43,592 nt of DNA from an uncultured Clostridia bacterium (lineage in GTDB: Bacteria > Bacillota > Clostridia > Oscillospirales > Ruminococcaceae): the NCBI GenBank assembly GCA_945876435.1, contig CAMCOD010000001.1:83372-126963 (forward strand). Direction: 5' to 3'. Positions 9,701 through 16,959 of the stretch are shown piece by piece (the stretch's first letter is position 1; each line of letters begins with the position of its first letter). The translations under genes and the position numbers were made by a program. Under the pieces are notes generated by a model. The model was not told the origin of the DNA. It made no database searches and saw nothing but the letters and a program-made list of their open reading frames with translations.

Positions 9701-10230
9701 TCACCATCAAAGACTACGGACAGGTGGACGATGACGTGATCATCTTCTACCTGAACGGCCAAGAAGTGGGCCGCTGTCAGGTTGTTGTGAAAGAGTCGGG
9801 TACAACACCGCCTGTAACCCCTCCGGCAGATGAAAACCAGCCGGAAAATATCACGATTACCAACAGCTTTAACGAAACACTGAACGACGGCCGTTGGAAA
9901 TTCGACGGTACAGGAAATTATGGTGAGTTGACCGTTGAAGGAGCGAAAAATTATCAGTGGAACAGCACAGACTACGGCGTTGCCTATGTGGATGACAATG
10001 GCGAGCTTCAAATCGTAGGAGAAGGGGAAGCCATTATCACTGTTACCGGTCCAAACGGCGGAAAGGCACAATTCACAGTTCGTTTTGAAGGCAGCGGAAG
10101 CTCCGACAACGGCGAGGAAACGCCTTCGGATAAAAGCGGAGAGGACGACGAAGATGCCGACCCTGACCCGGAAAAAGCTTCGAAAGCCGAAGGGGAAGCG
10201 AAAGAAACGCCTTCTTCCACTGCCGAGTAA
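6787..10230 (+). CDS. fusion of a degenerate CinA-like protein with a membrane-anchored class B sortase and Ig-like domains
   Basis: One uninterrupted 1147-residue frame. Residues 1-400 follow the order of CinA: a MoaB/MogA-like N-terminal half, a middle region ending in YVYGVDVPNIERALLQHL, and a PncC-like C-terminal half. Key motifs are damaged: the PncC motif ESCTGG is ESGTGG (267-272), the GIAGPGG loop is missing, and the GGxGPTxDD motif of the N-terminal half is not kept. After a polar linker there is one membrane helix (about 449-465), then a class B sortase (about 519-703) with all three catalytic residues: His581 (YGHNIGN), Cys684 (LSTCTYDF) and Arg693. Residues 741-1100 hold about four Big2/Ig-like modules, then an acidic tail. 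A possible internal start lies at 8029 (Met415), with GAGG 11 bases before it, which would give a normal sortase. Cytosolic pseudoenzyme plus extracellular transpeptidase is the topology predicted. Confidence 0.85.
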   Translation: MNIFVIGVAHKNSHCLLASPYMEKELHLLGIEPTVIAAADEAQLTAAFQQAMLLGGLILTPLTGNAVIDQLLSENIAKACGVPMELNQHVFQQIAERNVKLTREEAVRLSTLPKGAQVYAVHENSTPAYQLDGENIHAIVLPADPVEQCAVFLNTVFPTFAQQPKYPCSSHILRVMDLSLAEVESALKAALSSENPCVAVYPGKEETIIRVAARAQNQQQAVSACQTAAETILEHLSGYVYGVDVPNIERALLQHLEKKRLNLALMESGTGGWGEKRLNKCKKDNSVTLSFAQEVPAEFSQAYGTVSLQTASALAAAASDSATIGVAITMPTAQEKAASAYAAASFNGHVLTKELPITGFQSVQQLENACVSHALNLARKFAESYPSLPKGAAAAASVLTAKKTMAAHKEETAAMTNKTEKKSPGQKILHAIFPQKSDSKSEKMRKAGILLCLCVFCGSMGYLLNHHQQGVNAGLENERLNSMLQDAIDGKLEVDQELLDKVAPEVLDKYKPFVAINEDMKGWIQIPDTQVSYPVVQAQDNEYYHRKNFEGEYDYYGVPYLDFECSINVDDISDNLIIYGHNIGNDGLMFNPLSYYKQLDFYKSHPVVRFDSVYQEQEYKIFGVFITNAQPEQDNGTVFRYNTFVDLDDEDEFNTYVNEVRRRSMWDIDVDVQPGDKLLTLSTCTYDFRPEARIVIVARAVREGEDATVDTSTAVQNVDAYFPQAYYDALNEKAKYGQVKGITIDGKDEYTLEVGQTLQLKAITTPADAPINTATWDSSASAIATVNSKTGLVTAVAPGEVNITAMADDGGYVDTVKIIVKAKNALEYLYFDYDEISLSEGQSTKLKVYLEPEDAAVDLQWSADSDCLYTAVNKSNPKELYMEALSATDQPVPITVTDKLTGISATCNVTVGGQSSSVSLSTSYLEFTLGSSGQIYVMVNPASAASGLYAESRYDCVDVSSPINNGNGTVTFTIKDYGQVDDDVIIFYLNGQEVGRCQVVVKESGTTPPVTPPADENQPENITITNSFNETLNDGRWKFDGTGNYGELTVEGAKNYQWNSTDYGVAYVDDNGELQIVGEGEAIITVTGPNGGKAQFTVRFEGSGSSDNGEETPSDKSGEDDEDADPDPEKASKAEGEAKETPSSTAE

Positions 10231-10262
10231 AGCCAATGAAAGCATAATAAGCATAACAAAAG

Positions 10263-10299
10263 AAAAATCCCGGTCTTGCGACCGGGATTTTTCTTTTTT
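10263..10299. terminator. bidirectional terminator between the sortase gene and clpB
   Basis: A perfect 13-bp stem (10263-10275 with 10280-10292), loop TTGC, with A-run on one side and T-run on the other, between two convergent genes. Confidence 0.9.
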
Positions 10300-10304
10300 A
10301 CTTT

Positions 10305-12899
10305 TTATCGGAAGATCAGTTCCTGTCCGTTGCTGTCCAGCACCACAGTGCTGTCCGGCAGAATCTCATCGGCGATGATCTTTCTGCCCAACAGGGTTTC
10401 CACATGGCTCTGGATAAACCGTTTCAGCGGTCTCGCACCATAAACCGGGTCATAGGCGTTGTCGATAATATACTGTTTAGCTGCAGGAGTCAGTTCCAGA
10501 GTGATCTGTTTCTGATCCAGCCGTTTTTGCAGTTCTGCAATCTGCAGATCGATAATGCCGTTAATATTTTCCCGACTCAGCGGTTTGTAGAATACAATTT
10601 CGTCCAGACGGTTGAGAAATTCCGGGCGGAAACTTTGTTTCAGCAGCTCGTTCACTTTATTTTTCGCCTCTTCCGAGATCTCACCGTTCTCTTGGATGCC
10701 ATCCAGAATATAAGGAGAGCCCAGGTTGGAGGTTAGGATAATGATCGTGTTCTTAAAGTCCACGGTTCTGCCCTGAGAATCGGTGATCCGACCATCATCC
10801 AAAACCTGAAGCAGAATATTGAACACATCCGGATGAGCTTTTTCCACCTCATCAAAGAGGACAACGGAATACGGTCTGCGGCGAACTGCCTCTGTAAGCT
10901 GACCGCCTTCATCATAACCTACATATCCTGGAGGCGCACCGATAAGACGGGACACGGAGTACTTCTCCATATACTCGCTCATGTCGATACGAACCATGTT
11001 GTTGGCGTCATCAAAGAGCGTTTTCGCCAATGCTTTGGCCAGCTGGGTTTTACCTACACCGGTTGGGCCAAGGAACAGGAAGGAACCAATGGGCCGATTC
11101 GGATCGGCAATTCCGGCTCTGGATCGGATGATAGCCTCGGTAACCTTTTGAACCGCCTCATCCTGGCCAATCACATTTTCATGAAGGATATCCTCCAAAT
11201 GAAGCAGTTTTTCCCGTTCGCCCTCCATCAGCTTGGCAACCGGAATACCGGTCCACTTGCCTACTACTTTGGCGATTTCTTCCTCATTGACTTTATCCCG
11301 CAGCAGATTGGACTGACCGGCCTGTTCGGCAACTTTTTCCTCTTCCTCCAGTTGTTTTTTCAACTGAGGCAGCTTACCGTATTTTAACTCGGCGGCTTTA
11401 TTCAAGTCATATTCCCGCTCCGCTTTCTCGATCTGTCCATTGACGGATTCGATCTCTTCACGCAGCTTCTGAACCTTACTGATGGCGTTCTTTTCGTTTT
11501 CCCACTGGGCCTTCATGGAGTTGAACTTCTCTTTCATCTCCGCCAGCTCCTTGGTCACCTTCTCCAACTGCTCTTTGGACAGCTTGTCGTCCTCTTTGCG
11601 GAGGGCAGCCTGAGCGATTTCCTGTTGGATGATCTTTCGAGACAGGTCATCCAGCTCTACCGGCATGGAATCCATCTCCGTACGGATCATAGCGCAGGCT
11701 TCATCCACCAGGTCAATGGCCTTATCCGGCAGGAAACGGTCGGAAATATAACGATTGGACAAAGTTGCGGCTGCGATCAGGGCATTATCCTGGATTTTAA
11801 CACCGTGATAGATCTCGTAACGCTCTTTCAGGCCGCGAAGAATGGCGATCGTATCCTCTACAGTTGGTTCATTGACCATAACCGGCTGGAAACGGCGCTC
11901 CAAAGCGGCATCTTTTTCAATATACTGGCGGTATTCGTTCAGGGTGGTAGCGCCGACACAGTGGAGCTCGCCCCGTGCCAACATTGGTTTCAACAGGTTG
12001 CCTGCATCCATGGAGCCTTCTGTTTTACCGGCGCCTACAATGGTATGCAGCTCATCAATAAACAGGATGATACGGCCTTCGCTCTTTTTGATCTCGCCCA
12101 GAACGGCTTTCAGACGTTCCTCAAATTCGCCGCGGAACTTGGCGCCAGCGATCAAAGCGCCCATATCCAGGGAGAAAATGGTTTTATCCTTTAGGCTGGC
12201 TGGTACATCGCCACGGACAATACGCTGGGCCAAACCTTCCGCGATAGCGGTTTTGCCCACACCCGGTTCACCGATAAGAACAGGGTTATTTTTGGTCTTT
12301 CGGGACAGGATCATAATCACATTACGAATCTCGCTGTCACGGCCAATAACTGGATCCAGCTTTTTATTTCTGGCTTCCTCCACCAGATCATGACCATATT
12401 TTTTCAGCGCGTCGTAGGTATCCTCCGGCGAATCGCTGGTAACCCGGGTATTGCCGCGGACCTGTTGCAGTACCTTCAGAAATTCATTTTTCTCGATATG
12501 GAACAGGTTCAGAAGGTTTTTCAAGCTGCTTCCGGCTTCTTCCATCAGGCCAAGCATCAAATGTTCCACAGATACATACTCGTCCTTCATGGAATCCGCT
12601 GTTTTTTCCGCCCGGTTTAAAGCTCTGTCTACATCCTGCGAGATGTAAACCTTTCCGGCTTCCCGGCCGGAACCGGTAACAGACGGTATTTTGCCGATTT
12701 CCTGCATCACGCTGCGTTCCAGCGCGGTAGGATCCACATTCATTTTTTTCAGCAGCTGCGCCACAAGGCTGTTTTCCTGGGTCAACAGCGCATCCAGCAG
12801 ATGGAGCTGCTCAATCTGCATATGATTATGCTCAACGGCGATATTATGGGCCAACTGAACAGCCTCCAGGGACTTTTGCGTAAATTTTTGTGTATTCAT
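10305..12899 (-). CDS. clpB: ATP-dependent disaggregase ClpB
   Basis: An 864-residue Hsp100 chaperone that works with DnaK to rescue aggregated proteins. The order is a Clp N-terminal repeat domain (to about residue 150), the first AAA+ module with Walker [16 protein letters not shown], a long coiled-coil middle domain (about 410-530, seen as the [20 protein letters not shown] region) that separates ClpB from ClpC, and the second AAA+ module with Walker [17 protein letters not shown] and Walker [12 protein letters not shown]. Length is normal for ClpB. The ATG at 12899 has AGGAG about 8 bases upstream. No CIRCE inverted repeat and no obvious promoter lie in the 45 bases before it, so it is probably transcribed with the upstream ribbon-helix-helix gene. 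Confidence 0.96.
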   Translation of the reverse strand: MNTQKFTQKSLEAVQLAHNIAVEHNHMQIEQLHLLDALLTQENSLVAQLLKKMNVDPTALERSVMQEIGKIPSVTGSGREAGKVYISQDVDRALNRAEKTADSMKDEYVSVEHLMLGLMEEAGSSLKNLLNLFHIEKNEFLKVLQQVRGNTRVTSDSPEDTYDALKKYGHDLVEEARNKKLDPVIGRDSEIRNVIMILSRKTKNNPVLIGEPGVGKTAIAEGLAQRIVRGDVPASLKDKTIFSLDMGALIAGAKFRGEFEERLKAVLGEIKKSEGRIILFIDELHTIVGAGKTEGSMDAGNLLKPMLARGELHCVGATTLNEYRQYIEKDAALERRFQPVMVNEPTVEDTIAILRGLKERYEIYHGVKIQDNALIAAATLSNRYISDRFLPDKAIDLVDEACAMIRTEMDSMPVELDDLSRKIIQQEIAQAALRKEDDKLSKEQLEKVTKELAEMKEKFNSMKAQWENEKNAISKVQKLREEIESVNGQIEKAEREYDLNKAAELKYGKLPQLKKQLEEEEKVAEQAGQSNLLRDKVNEEEIAKVVGKWTGIPVAKLMEGEREKLLHLEDILHENVIGQDEAVQKVTEAIIRSRAGIADPNRPIGSFLFLGPTGVGKTQLAKALAKTLFDDANNMVRIDMSEYMEKYSVSRLIGAPPGYVGYDEGGQLTEAVRRRPYSVVLFDEVEKAHPDVFNILLQVLDDGRITDSQGRTVDFKNTIIILTSNLGSPYILDGIQENGEISEEAKNKVNELLKQSFRPEFLNRLDEIVFYKPLSRENINGIIDLQIAELQKRLDQKQITLELTPAAKQYIIDNAYDPVYGARPLKRFIQSHVETLLGRKIIADEILPDSTVVLDSNGQELIFR

Positions 12900-12944
12900 A
12901 CATTCTCTCCTCTCTATAACGAAGATTGGCTCTAATTTATAAAA

Positions 12945-13586
12945 CTACAAAACAGTGGGGGATTCCTGCAAATAGGATCGGTAAATCTCTTCTACCGCCG
13001 CCTGCTGCTGGGATGGAGGCGCGTTGAGATAGGCTTTCAACGCGCGGTCAACCGTTTGGATGTAACAGCCGATGGCAGAACCGATCTCATCACTATCCAT
13101 ATTGGGATCCCGTAGGATAAATTTACGAATAAACTTTCCCCGCCCGATCTGATACTGAGGCGGAGTGGGGGAATAGGCGGTCTCGATGGAACAGAACATA
13201 AGGAAAAAGTCCTGCAGCTGATCCAAAAGCTGGCCGCTTTGCGTGCGGGTCATAATGCGAAGCTCACCCACATTGCTTTCTTTGTCCCGAAACAACTCCA
13301 CCGTGTATTTTATTGTGGGATTGTACTTCACCTGCAGCGGGCTGCGGATGCTCAGCAGAGCGTCCGAACCCTGGTTTTGAATCAGGAAAGGCTCATCGCC
13401 GCTGATCATCGTGGTCAGGGAATCAAAAATATCCTTCATTCTTTTTTCCGGTGTGGTGTAGGAGACATATTCCGCCAGTATCTGATTGATCAGGTTGGAA
13501 CGGCTGGTATTCATTGCGTATGCGGCCCGATCCACCGCTCGGATCACATCGTCACTGAGTACCAGACTGTAAACGCTTCTCCCCAT
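12945..13586 (-). CDS. protein with ribbon-helix-helix N-terminus upstream of clpB
   Basis: A 213-residue protein. Residues 1-42 (YSLVLSDDVIRAVDRAAYAM then NTSRSNLINQILAEYV) have the pattern of a ribbon-helix-helix DNA-binding domain: a short strand, two amphipathic helices and an S/T-R-S-N-L turn. The remaining 170 residues form an unrecognised domain with alternating strands and helices (for example the YTVELFRDKESNVGELRIMT hairpin) and could bind a ligand or an oligomeric partner. It has a very good promoter, an ATG with GAGGTG upstream, and is followed after 45 bases by clpB with no terminator between. That arrangement suggests an autoregulated regulator of clpB, taking the place of CtsR or HrcA/CIRCE; this is inference. 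Confidence 0.65.
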   Translation of the reverse strand: MGRSVYSLVLSDDVIRAVDRAAYAMNTSRSNLINQILAEYVSYTTPEKRMKDIFDSLTTMISGDEPFLIQNQGSDALLSIRSPLQVKYNPTIKYTVELFRDKESNVGELRIMTRTQSGQLLDQLQDFFLMFCSIETAYSPTPPQYQIGRGKFIRKFILRDPNMDSDEIGSAIGCYIQTVDRALKAYLNAPPSQQQAAVEEIYRSYLQESPTVL

Positions 13587-13620
13587 AAGAGCACCTCATC
13601 TCTTTTGAATTTCTGTGATC

Positions 13621-13649
13621 ATTGTAATCCTATTTTTTTATTTTGTCAA
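13621..13649 (-). promoter_or_regulatory. sigma-A promoter of the RHH-clpB operon
   Basis: On the minus strand TTGACA (13649-13644), 17-base spacer, TACAAT (13626-13621). A perfect 12-bp palindrome (TATTATATAATA, 13653-13664) lies just upstream of the -35 and is a candidate operator. Confidence 0.8.
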
Positions 13650-13732
13650 TCGTATTATATAATATTAACTGCAAGTTCATAATTTGTTCTTTCAAAATAC
13701 CAATTTTACCTGGTATAATCATCCATTTTTCC

Positions 13733-13761
13733 TTGACCTGTTTTCTCCTTGCGTGTACAAT
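13733..13761 (+). promoter_or_regulatory. sigma-A promoter of the ChrB-N-like gene
   Basis: TTGACC (13733-13738), 17-base spacer, TACAAT (13756-13761), about 34 bases before the start codon. Confidence 0.72.
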
Positions 13762-13794
13762 AAGACTATATCCATTGGGAAAGGAGGCGTCCTC

Positions 13795-14340
13795 ATGGCA
13801 GAGCCGCTGCGTTGGCTGGCACTTGGATACAGTGTACCCATCAATCCGTCAAAAAACCGCGTTTATGTGTGGCGAAAGCTGAAAGAATATGGCGCCGAAT
13901 ATTTTAAACAGGGTGTCGCCCTACTGCCCTATACCCGCGGCAGTTACTCCAAGTTTAAATATTTGGCCGGAAAAATTCTGGAGATGGGGGGAGAAGCTTC
14001 CATCGTAGAAATGAAGTTTCTGGATCCTGCCGATGAACAGGAGATGATCCTGCGCTTCCGTTCCCAGGAGCTGGAGGAACTGGGACAGCTAAAAAAGGAT
14101 TGCGCTGAAATTATGGGGAAAATAACCCGTCAAACCGCTCAAGCCCTCACCGAACTGCAAAGCGATGAGGTCAAAAAGCTGATTCGCCGTTACTCCAAAG
14201 CCCGGGAAAGAAGCCACTTCTGCGGCACACTGACCGAAGATGTGGAAAACGGCATTTACTCCTTGCTGGAACTGATGCGCACACGGGCCGGCGATACGGC
14301 TGCCCAGTTATTCCGCGCTATGGATAAAGCCGTAAAGTAA
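13795..14340 (+). CDS. ChrB N-terminal-domain protein
   Basis: A 181-residue soluble protein resembling the N-terminal domain of ChrB. The recognisable parts are WLALGYSVPINPSKNRVYVW, then KLKEYGAEYFKQGVALLP, and GKILEMGGEASIVEMKF; the family order is W-L-x-L..S-P..R-V-x-x-W-R..G...K-x-G-V-x-x-L-P..G-G-E-A. A helical, charged C-terminal half follows. ChrB is known as a regulator of chromate resistance in Proteobacteria, but the isolated N-terminal domain is common in Firmicutes without any chromate gene, and no chrA is present here. The start at 13795 has AAGGAGG directly upstream. It is a single-gene unit with its own promoter and terminator. Confidence 0.72.
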   Translation: MAEPLRWLALGYSVPINPSKNRVYVWRKLKEYGAEYFKQGVALLPYTRGSYSKFKYLAGKILEMGGEASIVEMKFLDPADEQEMILRFRSQELEELGQLKKDCAEIMGKITRQTAQALTELQSDEVKKLIRRYSKARERSHFCGTLTEDVENGIYSLLELMRTRAGDTAAQLFRAMDKAVK

Positions 14341-14357
14341 AATAAATCTTCATTTAA

Positions 14358-14393
14358 CAAGAAAAGGACTGTCAATGACAGTCCTTTTCTTGT
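14358..14393 (+). terminator. intrinsic terminator after the ChrB-N-like gene
   Basis: A 16-bp perfect stem (14358-14373 with 14377-14392), loop AAT; the descending arm itself ends in a T-rich tract. Confidence 0.85.
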
Positions 14394-14760
14394 GTTTTGG
14401 TTTTGTTTTATAGGAAAGAGAGGAGGATTTCACTTCAGAAAGGGTATTTTCTTTCTGCTTATATTGTATCTTGTTTTTCAGAAAAAATCCAATCCACATT
14501 TTGTATCTCTTTTCCTTTTGTCATAGCTTTTTTCTATCCTGCCTGTTTACACCTTATTTTTTTAGACAAAATATCAAACTTTTCTGCAAAAAGCTTCTTT
14601 TTCTCTCAAAAGCCCTGACCGGAAACCCGGTTTTATTAAATTTTGGTGAACATCCATTCTTTTGCGGAAAAATATGTTACAATATCTGCAAAGCAGCGAT
14701 TGTCATTACCGCAAAGCATAAAATCAATATTCTTCATTCTTCTCTCAAGGAGGATAAAAA
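14394..14760 (+). other. AT-rich intergenic region with a weak promoter
   Basis: About 365 bases without a convincing gene; the short frames here have no ribosome site and poor composition. The only signal I can point to is an extended -10 (TGT-TACAAT, 14675-14683) without a -35, about 78 bases before the next start, which has a good AAGGAGG site. Confidence 0.5.
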
Positions 14761-15708
14761 ATGAAGCTTCTTCACAATAAATCCTTTCGTACTGTAACAA
14801 TGGCGGCAGGAATTTGTATTTTCGGTTTTCTGTTGACTTATTTATCCGGCGCTATCCGATCAGACCAAAGCCAAAACACCGTTGCCCCACCTTCCTTACC
14901 AACCGAAAACACGGTTTCTTCCGGCAATTCTGTTAATACGGAAGAAACCGAGGATTCAAAGAACCAAAACGGTGTCGCCAACTACTATATTCGCCTGACC
15001 CGGGGACTGAGCTCCTCTGAGGACGCCCTGATCCTGACTGTGCCGTCCCAGTTAAAGGCTTCGGTGGAGTACCGGGGTGAAACTTATACTTCCATTCTGA
15101 CCGAAGAAGAAAAAATCCAGCAACTGCTGGACCTTCTGCAGAATTCCGCCCGGCTCCCGGATGAAACCACAGTGGTTTCCACCTCATCTTCCCGGGCAGT
15201 ATCCCTTATTCTGCCCTATTCCGACGGCTTCGGCAATCTTTATGTTTTTGAAGGCTATCCCAACGGATCCAAAAAAGCCGTTACGCTGATCCAGGACAAT
15301 AAAAACCACCTCTACCAAGCAAAAGCCGATGTAGCCAGCCGGCTCTTTGACCTGGTAAAACCGATGGAAACCTCTTTAGACGCAGAGAGGCTGAACATCT
15401 ATTCCACCAGAGATTATACCAAGAGCATCCTTCAGGCTCAATCCAACAAGGAAAGTGACTACAGCCTTTTGCTTTCCGTCCTTAATTCTTTAGAGAAACA
15501 GGGATCCTCGCTGGATCTTGATTCCCCGGATTATCTTATTACTCTGCTGCCCAGCAACAGTGTACAGGAAACAGACTACTGTTATCTGTGGCTGGATGAA
15601 AAACAGCTCAAGATCTCCTTTGCGGACGATCCGATCCCTGTTTACCGCTCTACGGATGTCACTTCCAGCCAAATGAAGCAATGGATCAAAGAACATTCTG
15701 TAAAGTAA
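14761..15708 (+). CDS. membrane-anchored extracellular protein of unknown function
   Basis: A 315-residue protein that I do not recognise. It has an N-terminal membrane helix (about residues 12-32, MAAGICIFGFLLTYLSG) without a lipobox or clear cleavage site, a Ser/Thr/Asn/Glu-rich linker to about residue 72, and an extracytoplasmic domain of mixed strands and helices (NYYIRLTRGLSSSEDALILT, later YGVLYVFEGYP-like strands). It ends with two similar hairpin segments (SPDYLITLLPSN and DYCYLWLDEKQLKISFAD), which could be a beta-rich fold. It is flanked by terminators on both sides and stands alone. No enzyme motif is visible. The start follows AAGGAGG at a 7-base distance. Confidence 0.7.
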   Translation: MKLLHNKSFRTVTMAAGICIFGFLLTYLSGAIRSDQSQNTVAPPSLPTENTVSSGNSVNTEETEDSKNQNGVANYYIRLTRGLSSSEDALILTVPSQLKASVEYRGETYTSILTEEEKIQQLLDLLQNSARLPDETTVVSTSSSRAVSLILPYSDGFGNLYVFEGYPNGSKKAVTLIQDNKNHLYQAKADVASRLFDLVKPMETSLDAERLNIYSTRDYTKSILQAQSNKESDYSLLLSVLNSLEKQGSSLDLDSPDYLITLLPSNSVQETDYCYLWLDEKQLKISFADDPIPVYRSTDVTSSQMKQWIKEHSVK

Positions 15709-15721
15709 AAAAAGAAATAAC

Positions 15722-15750
15722 AAAAAGCCTCCGCAGTACGGAGGCTTTTT
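15722..15750. terminator. bidirectional terminator
   Basis: Stem GCCTCCG (15727-15733) with CGGAGGC (15739-15745), loop CAGTA, flanked by A5 and T5. It serves the two convergent genes around it. Confidence 0.88.
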
Positions 15751-15765
15751 ATCGCAGACAAAAAA

Positions 15766-16317
15766 TTATTCCGCTTCAGGGGCGCTTGGACCGGCCCATG
15801 CGTCATTCTGGATATAGTTCATGCCCTTGCGGCCTGCCAGACTGTAGTAAGCGGCAGTAGATACATAGTTCACTTCTTCGCTTTCCCCAACAAAGTAGCT
15901 GATGGTATAAGATTTGTTTACTGCTTCTTCGGTATTGCCAAAGAGGTTTGCCGCAACAACATCCTCATCGTCCAATACAGCAACAAGAGCAGCGTTAACA
16001 GCGGAAACATCCTCTTCAGCAGCCTCGGCCACCATGCGAACTTCCACAGTAATACCATCTTCCGCTTCGGTAAAGGTGATTTCGCTTACCTTGTCATTGG
16101 CAGCCTTGATTTCTTCTGCTTTCGCAGTCAGATCAATTGCTTCTGCTTTTTCTGCTTCGGCAGGAGTCTCTTCTTTCGCGGTTTCGGTCTGCTGCGTTTC
16201 AGCGGGGGCTTCGGTTTTGCTTTCTTCTTTTGTGCTGTTCTGCTGGCAGCCGGCAAACATAGCCATAGACAGCATCAAAGCGGCCATAATTGCTGCTGTT
16301 TTCATCATTTTTTTCAT
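15766..16317 (-). CDS. small exported lipoprotein of unknown function
   Basis: A 183-residue lipoprotein: signal peptide MKKMMKTAAIMAALMLSMAM ending in lipobox FAGC (cysteine at about residue 24), then a Glu/Ala/Thr-rich low-complexity linker to about residue 62, and a C-terminal domain of about 120 residues that I do not recognise. The domain has a helical start (DLTAKAEEIKAANDKVSEI), a strand TVEVRMVAEA and a Tyr-rich end (ISYFVGESEEVNYVSTAAYY). The start at 16317 is set by GGAGG 9 bases upstream; an in-frame ATG at 16389 falls inside the promoter. It is a single-gene unit sharing a terminator with the convergent gene. Confidence 0.72.
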   Translation of the reverse strand: MKKMMKTAAIMAALMLSMAMFAGCQQNSTKEESKTEAPAETQQTETAKEETPAEAEKAEAIDLTAKAEEIKAANDKVSEITFTEAEDGITVEVRMVAEAAEEDVSAVNAALVAVLDDEDVVAANLFGNTEEAVNKSYTISYFVGESEEVNYVSTAAYYSLAGRKGMNYIQNDAWAGPSAPEAE

Positions 16318-16360
16318 AATTATAATCCTCCAATATTGTAAATGTCCATCTTCCTTTTGC

Positions 16361-16389
16361 AGTATAATTCCTTTTCTTCGTTCCGTCAA
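16361..16389 (-). promoter_or_regulatory. sigma-A promoter of the small lipoprotein
   Basis: On the minus strand TTGACG (16389-16384), 17-base spacer, TATACT (16366-16361). Confidence 0.72.
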
Positions 16390-16852
16390 CCATATATGGA
16401 AATTTTTTAAAGAAAGAGAAAGAAATCAGAGAAAACAATGGTTTTTAAGGAAAAAGTGGAAATTTACTGTGCGATTTGCTGCATATTTCTTTTTAGAAAT
16501 TGTGAAATTTATAAAAGTTCTTTCCAAATTGAAACATCGTTGCTGTATTCTCACCTCCTTTGCCAGAGCACAGAATTAACGTGTTCAAAGGGTAAAGCAT
16601 CTGGCCCTCAATATGTGATTTTTTGGACGATTTTTATAATTATAAATTGCTCTATGCACTTTACCGGCAGCCGTTATGCAGCCTCTCCGCTCCCTTTTCC
16701 TTTTTCCCTTGGTTAAGCGCTTACACAAAGAAGGACGAAAGAAACAAGGACTGTGTCCGGATTTCGGAAAATCAATGGAACAAAAAAACGCAGCATGGCT
16801 GGCTCAGAATAGGGCAAGCGCCGCGATTGCTTCTTGGGCAGGCAAAAATCCA
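16390..16852. other. intergenic region, no gene seen
   Basis: About 460 bases between the lipoprotein promoter and the MATE promoter. Short frames here lack ribosome sites. A sequence resembling a catabolite-responsive element (GTTAAGCGCTTACA, 16712-16725, 12 of 14 consensus positions) is the only recognisable signal. Confidence 0.4.
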
Positions 16853-16881
16853 TTGCGCGCATGGGGCTTTTATGGTATAGT
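16853..16881 (+). promoter_or_regulatory. promoter of the first MATE gene
   Basis: TTGCGC (16853-16858), 17-base spacer, TATAGT (16876-16881), about 75 bases before the start codon. Confidence 0.6.
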
Positions 16882-16959
16882 GTCTTTACAACATGCTGAC
16901 AAAAGGATTATTTGCCCAATCCTTACCGCAGCGAAACACAAAGAAAGAAGTTGAACGCT

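Noticed and set aside
12900-12944. CIRCE or CtsR site before clpB
   Set aside because: Looked for and not found in the 45-base gap or near the upstream promoter.
14397-14764. Two overlapping short frames in the gap before the gene at 14761
   Set aside because: AT-rich, Phe/Leu-rich by composition, without ribosome sites.
16552-16565. A near-perfect ribosome site (AAAGGAGGTGA) on the minus strand
   Set aside because: The only ATG after it is 16 bases away and opens a frame of 14 codons; no better start at normal distance. It could be a relic, but a gene is not supported.
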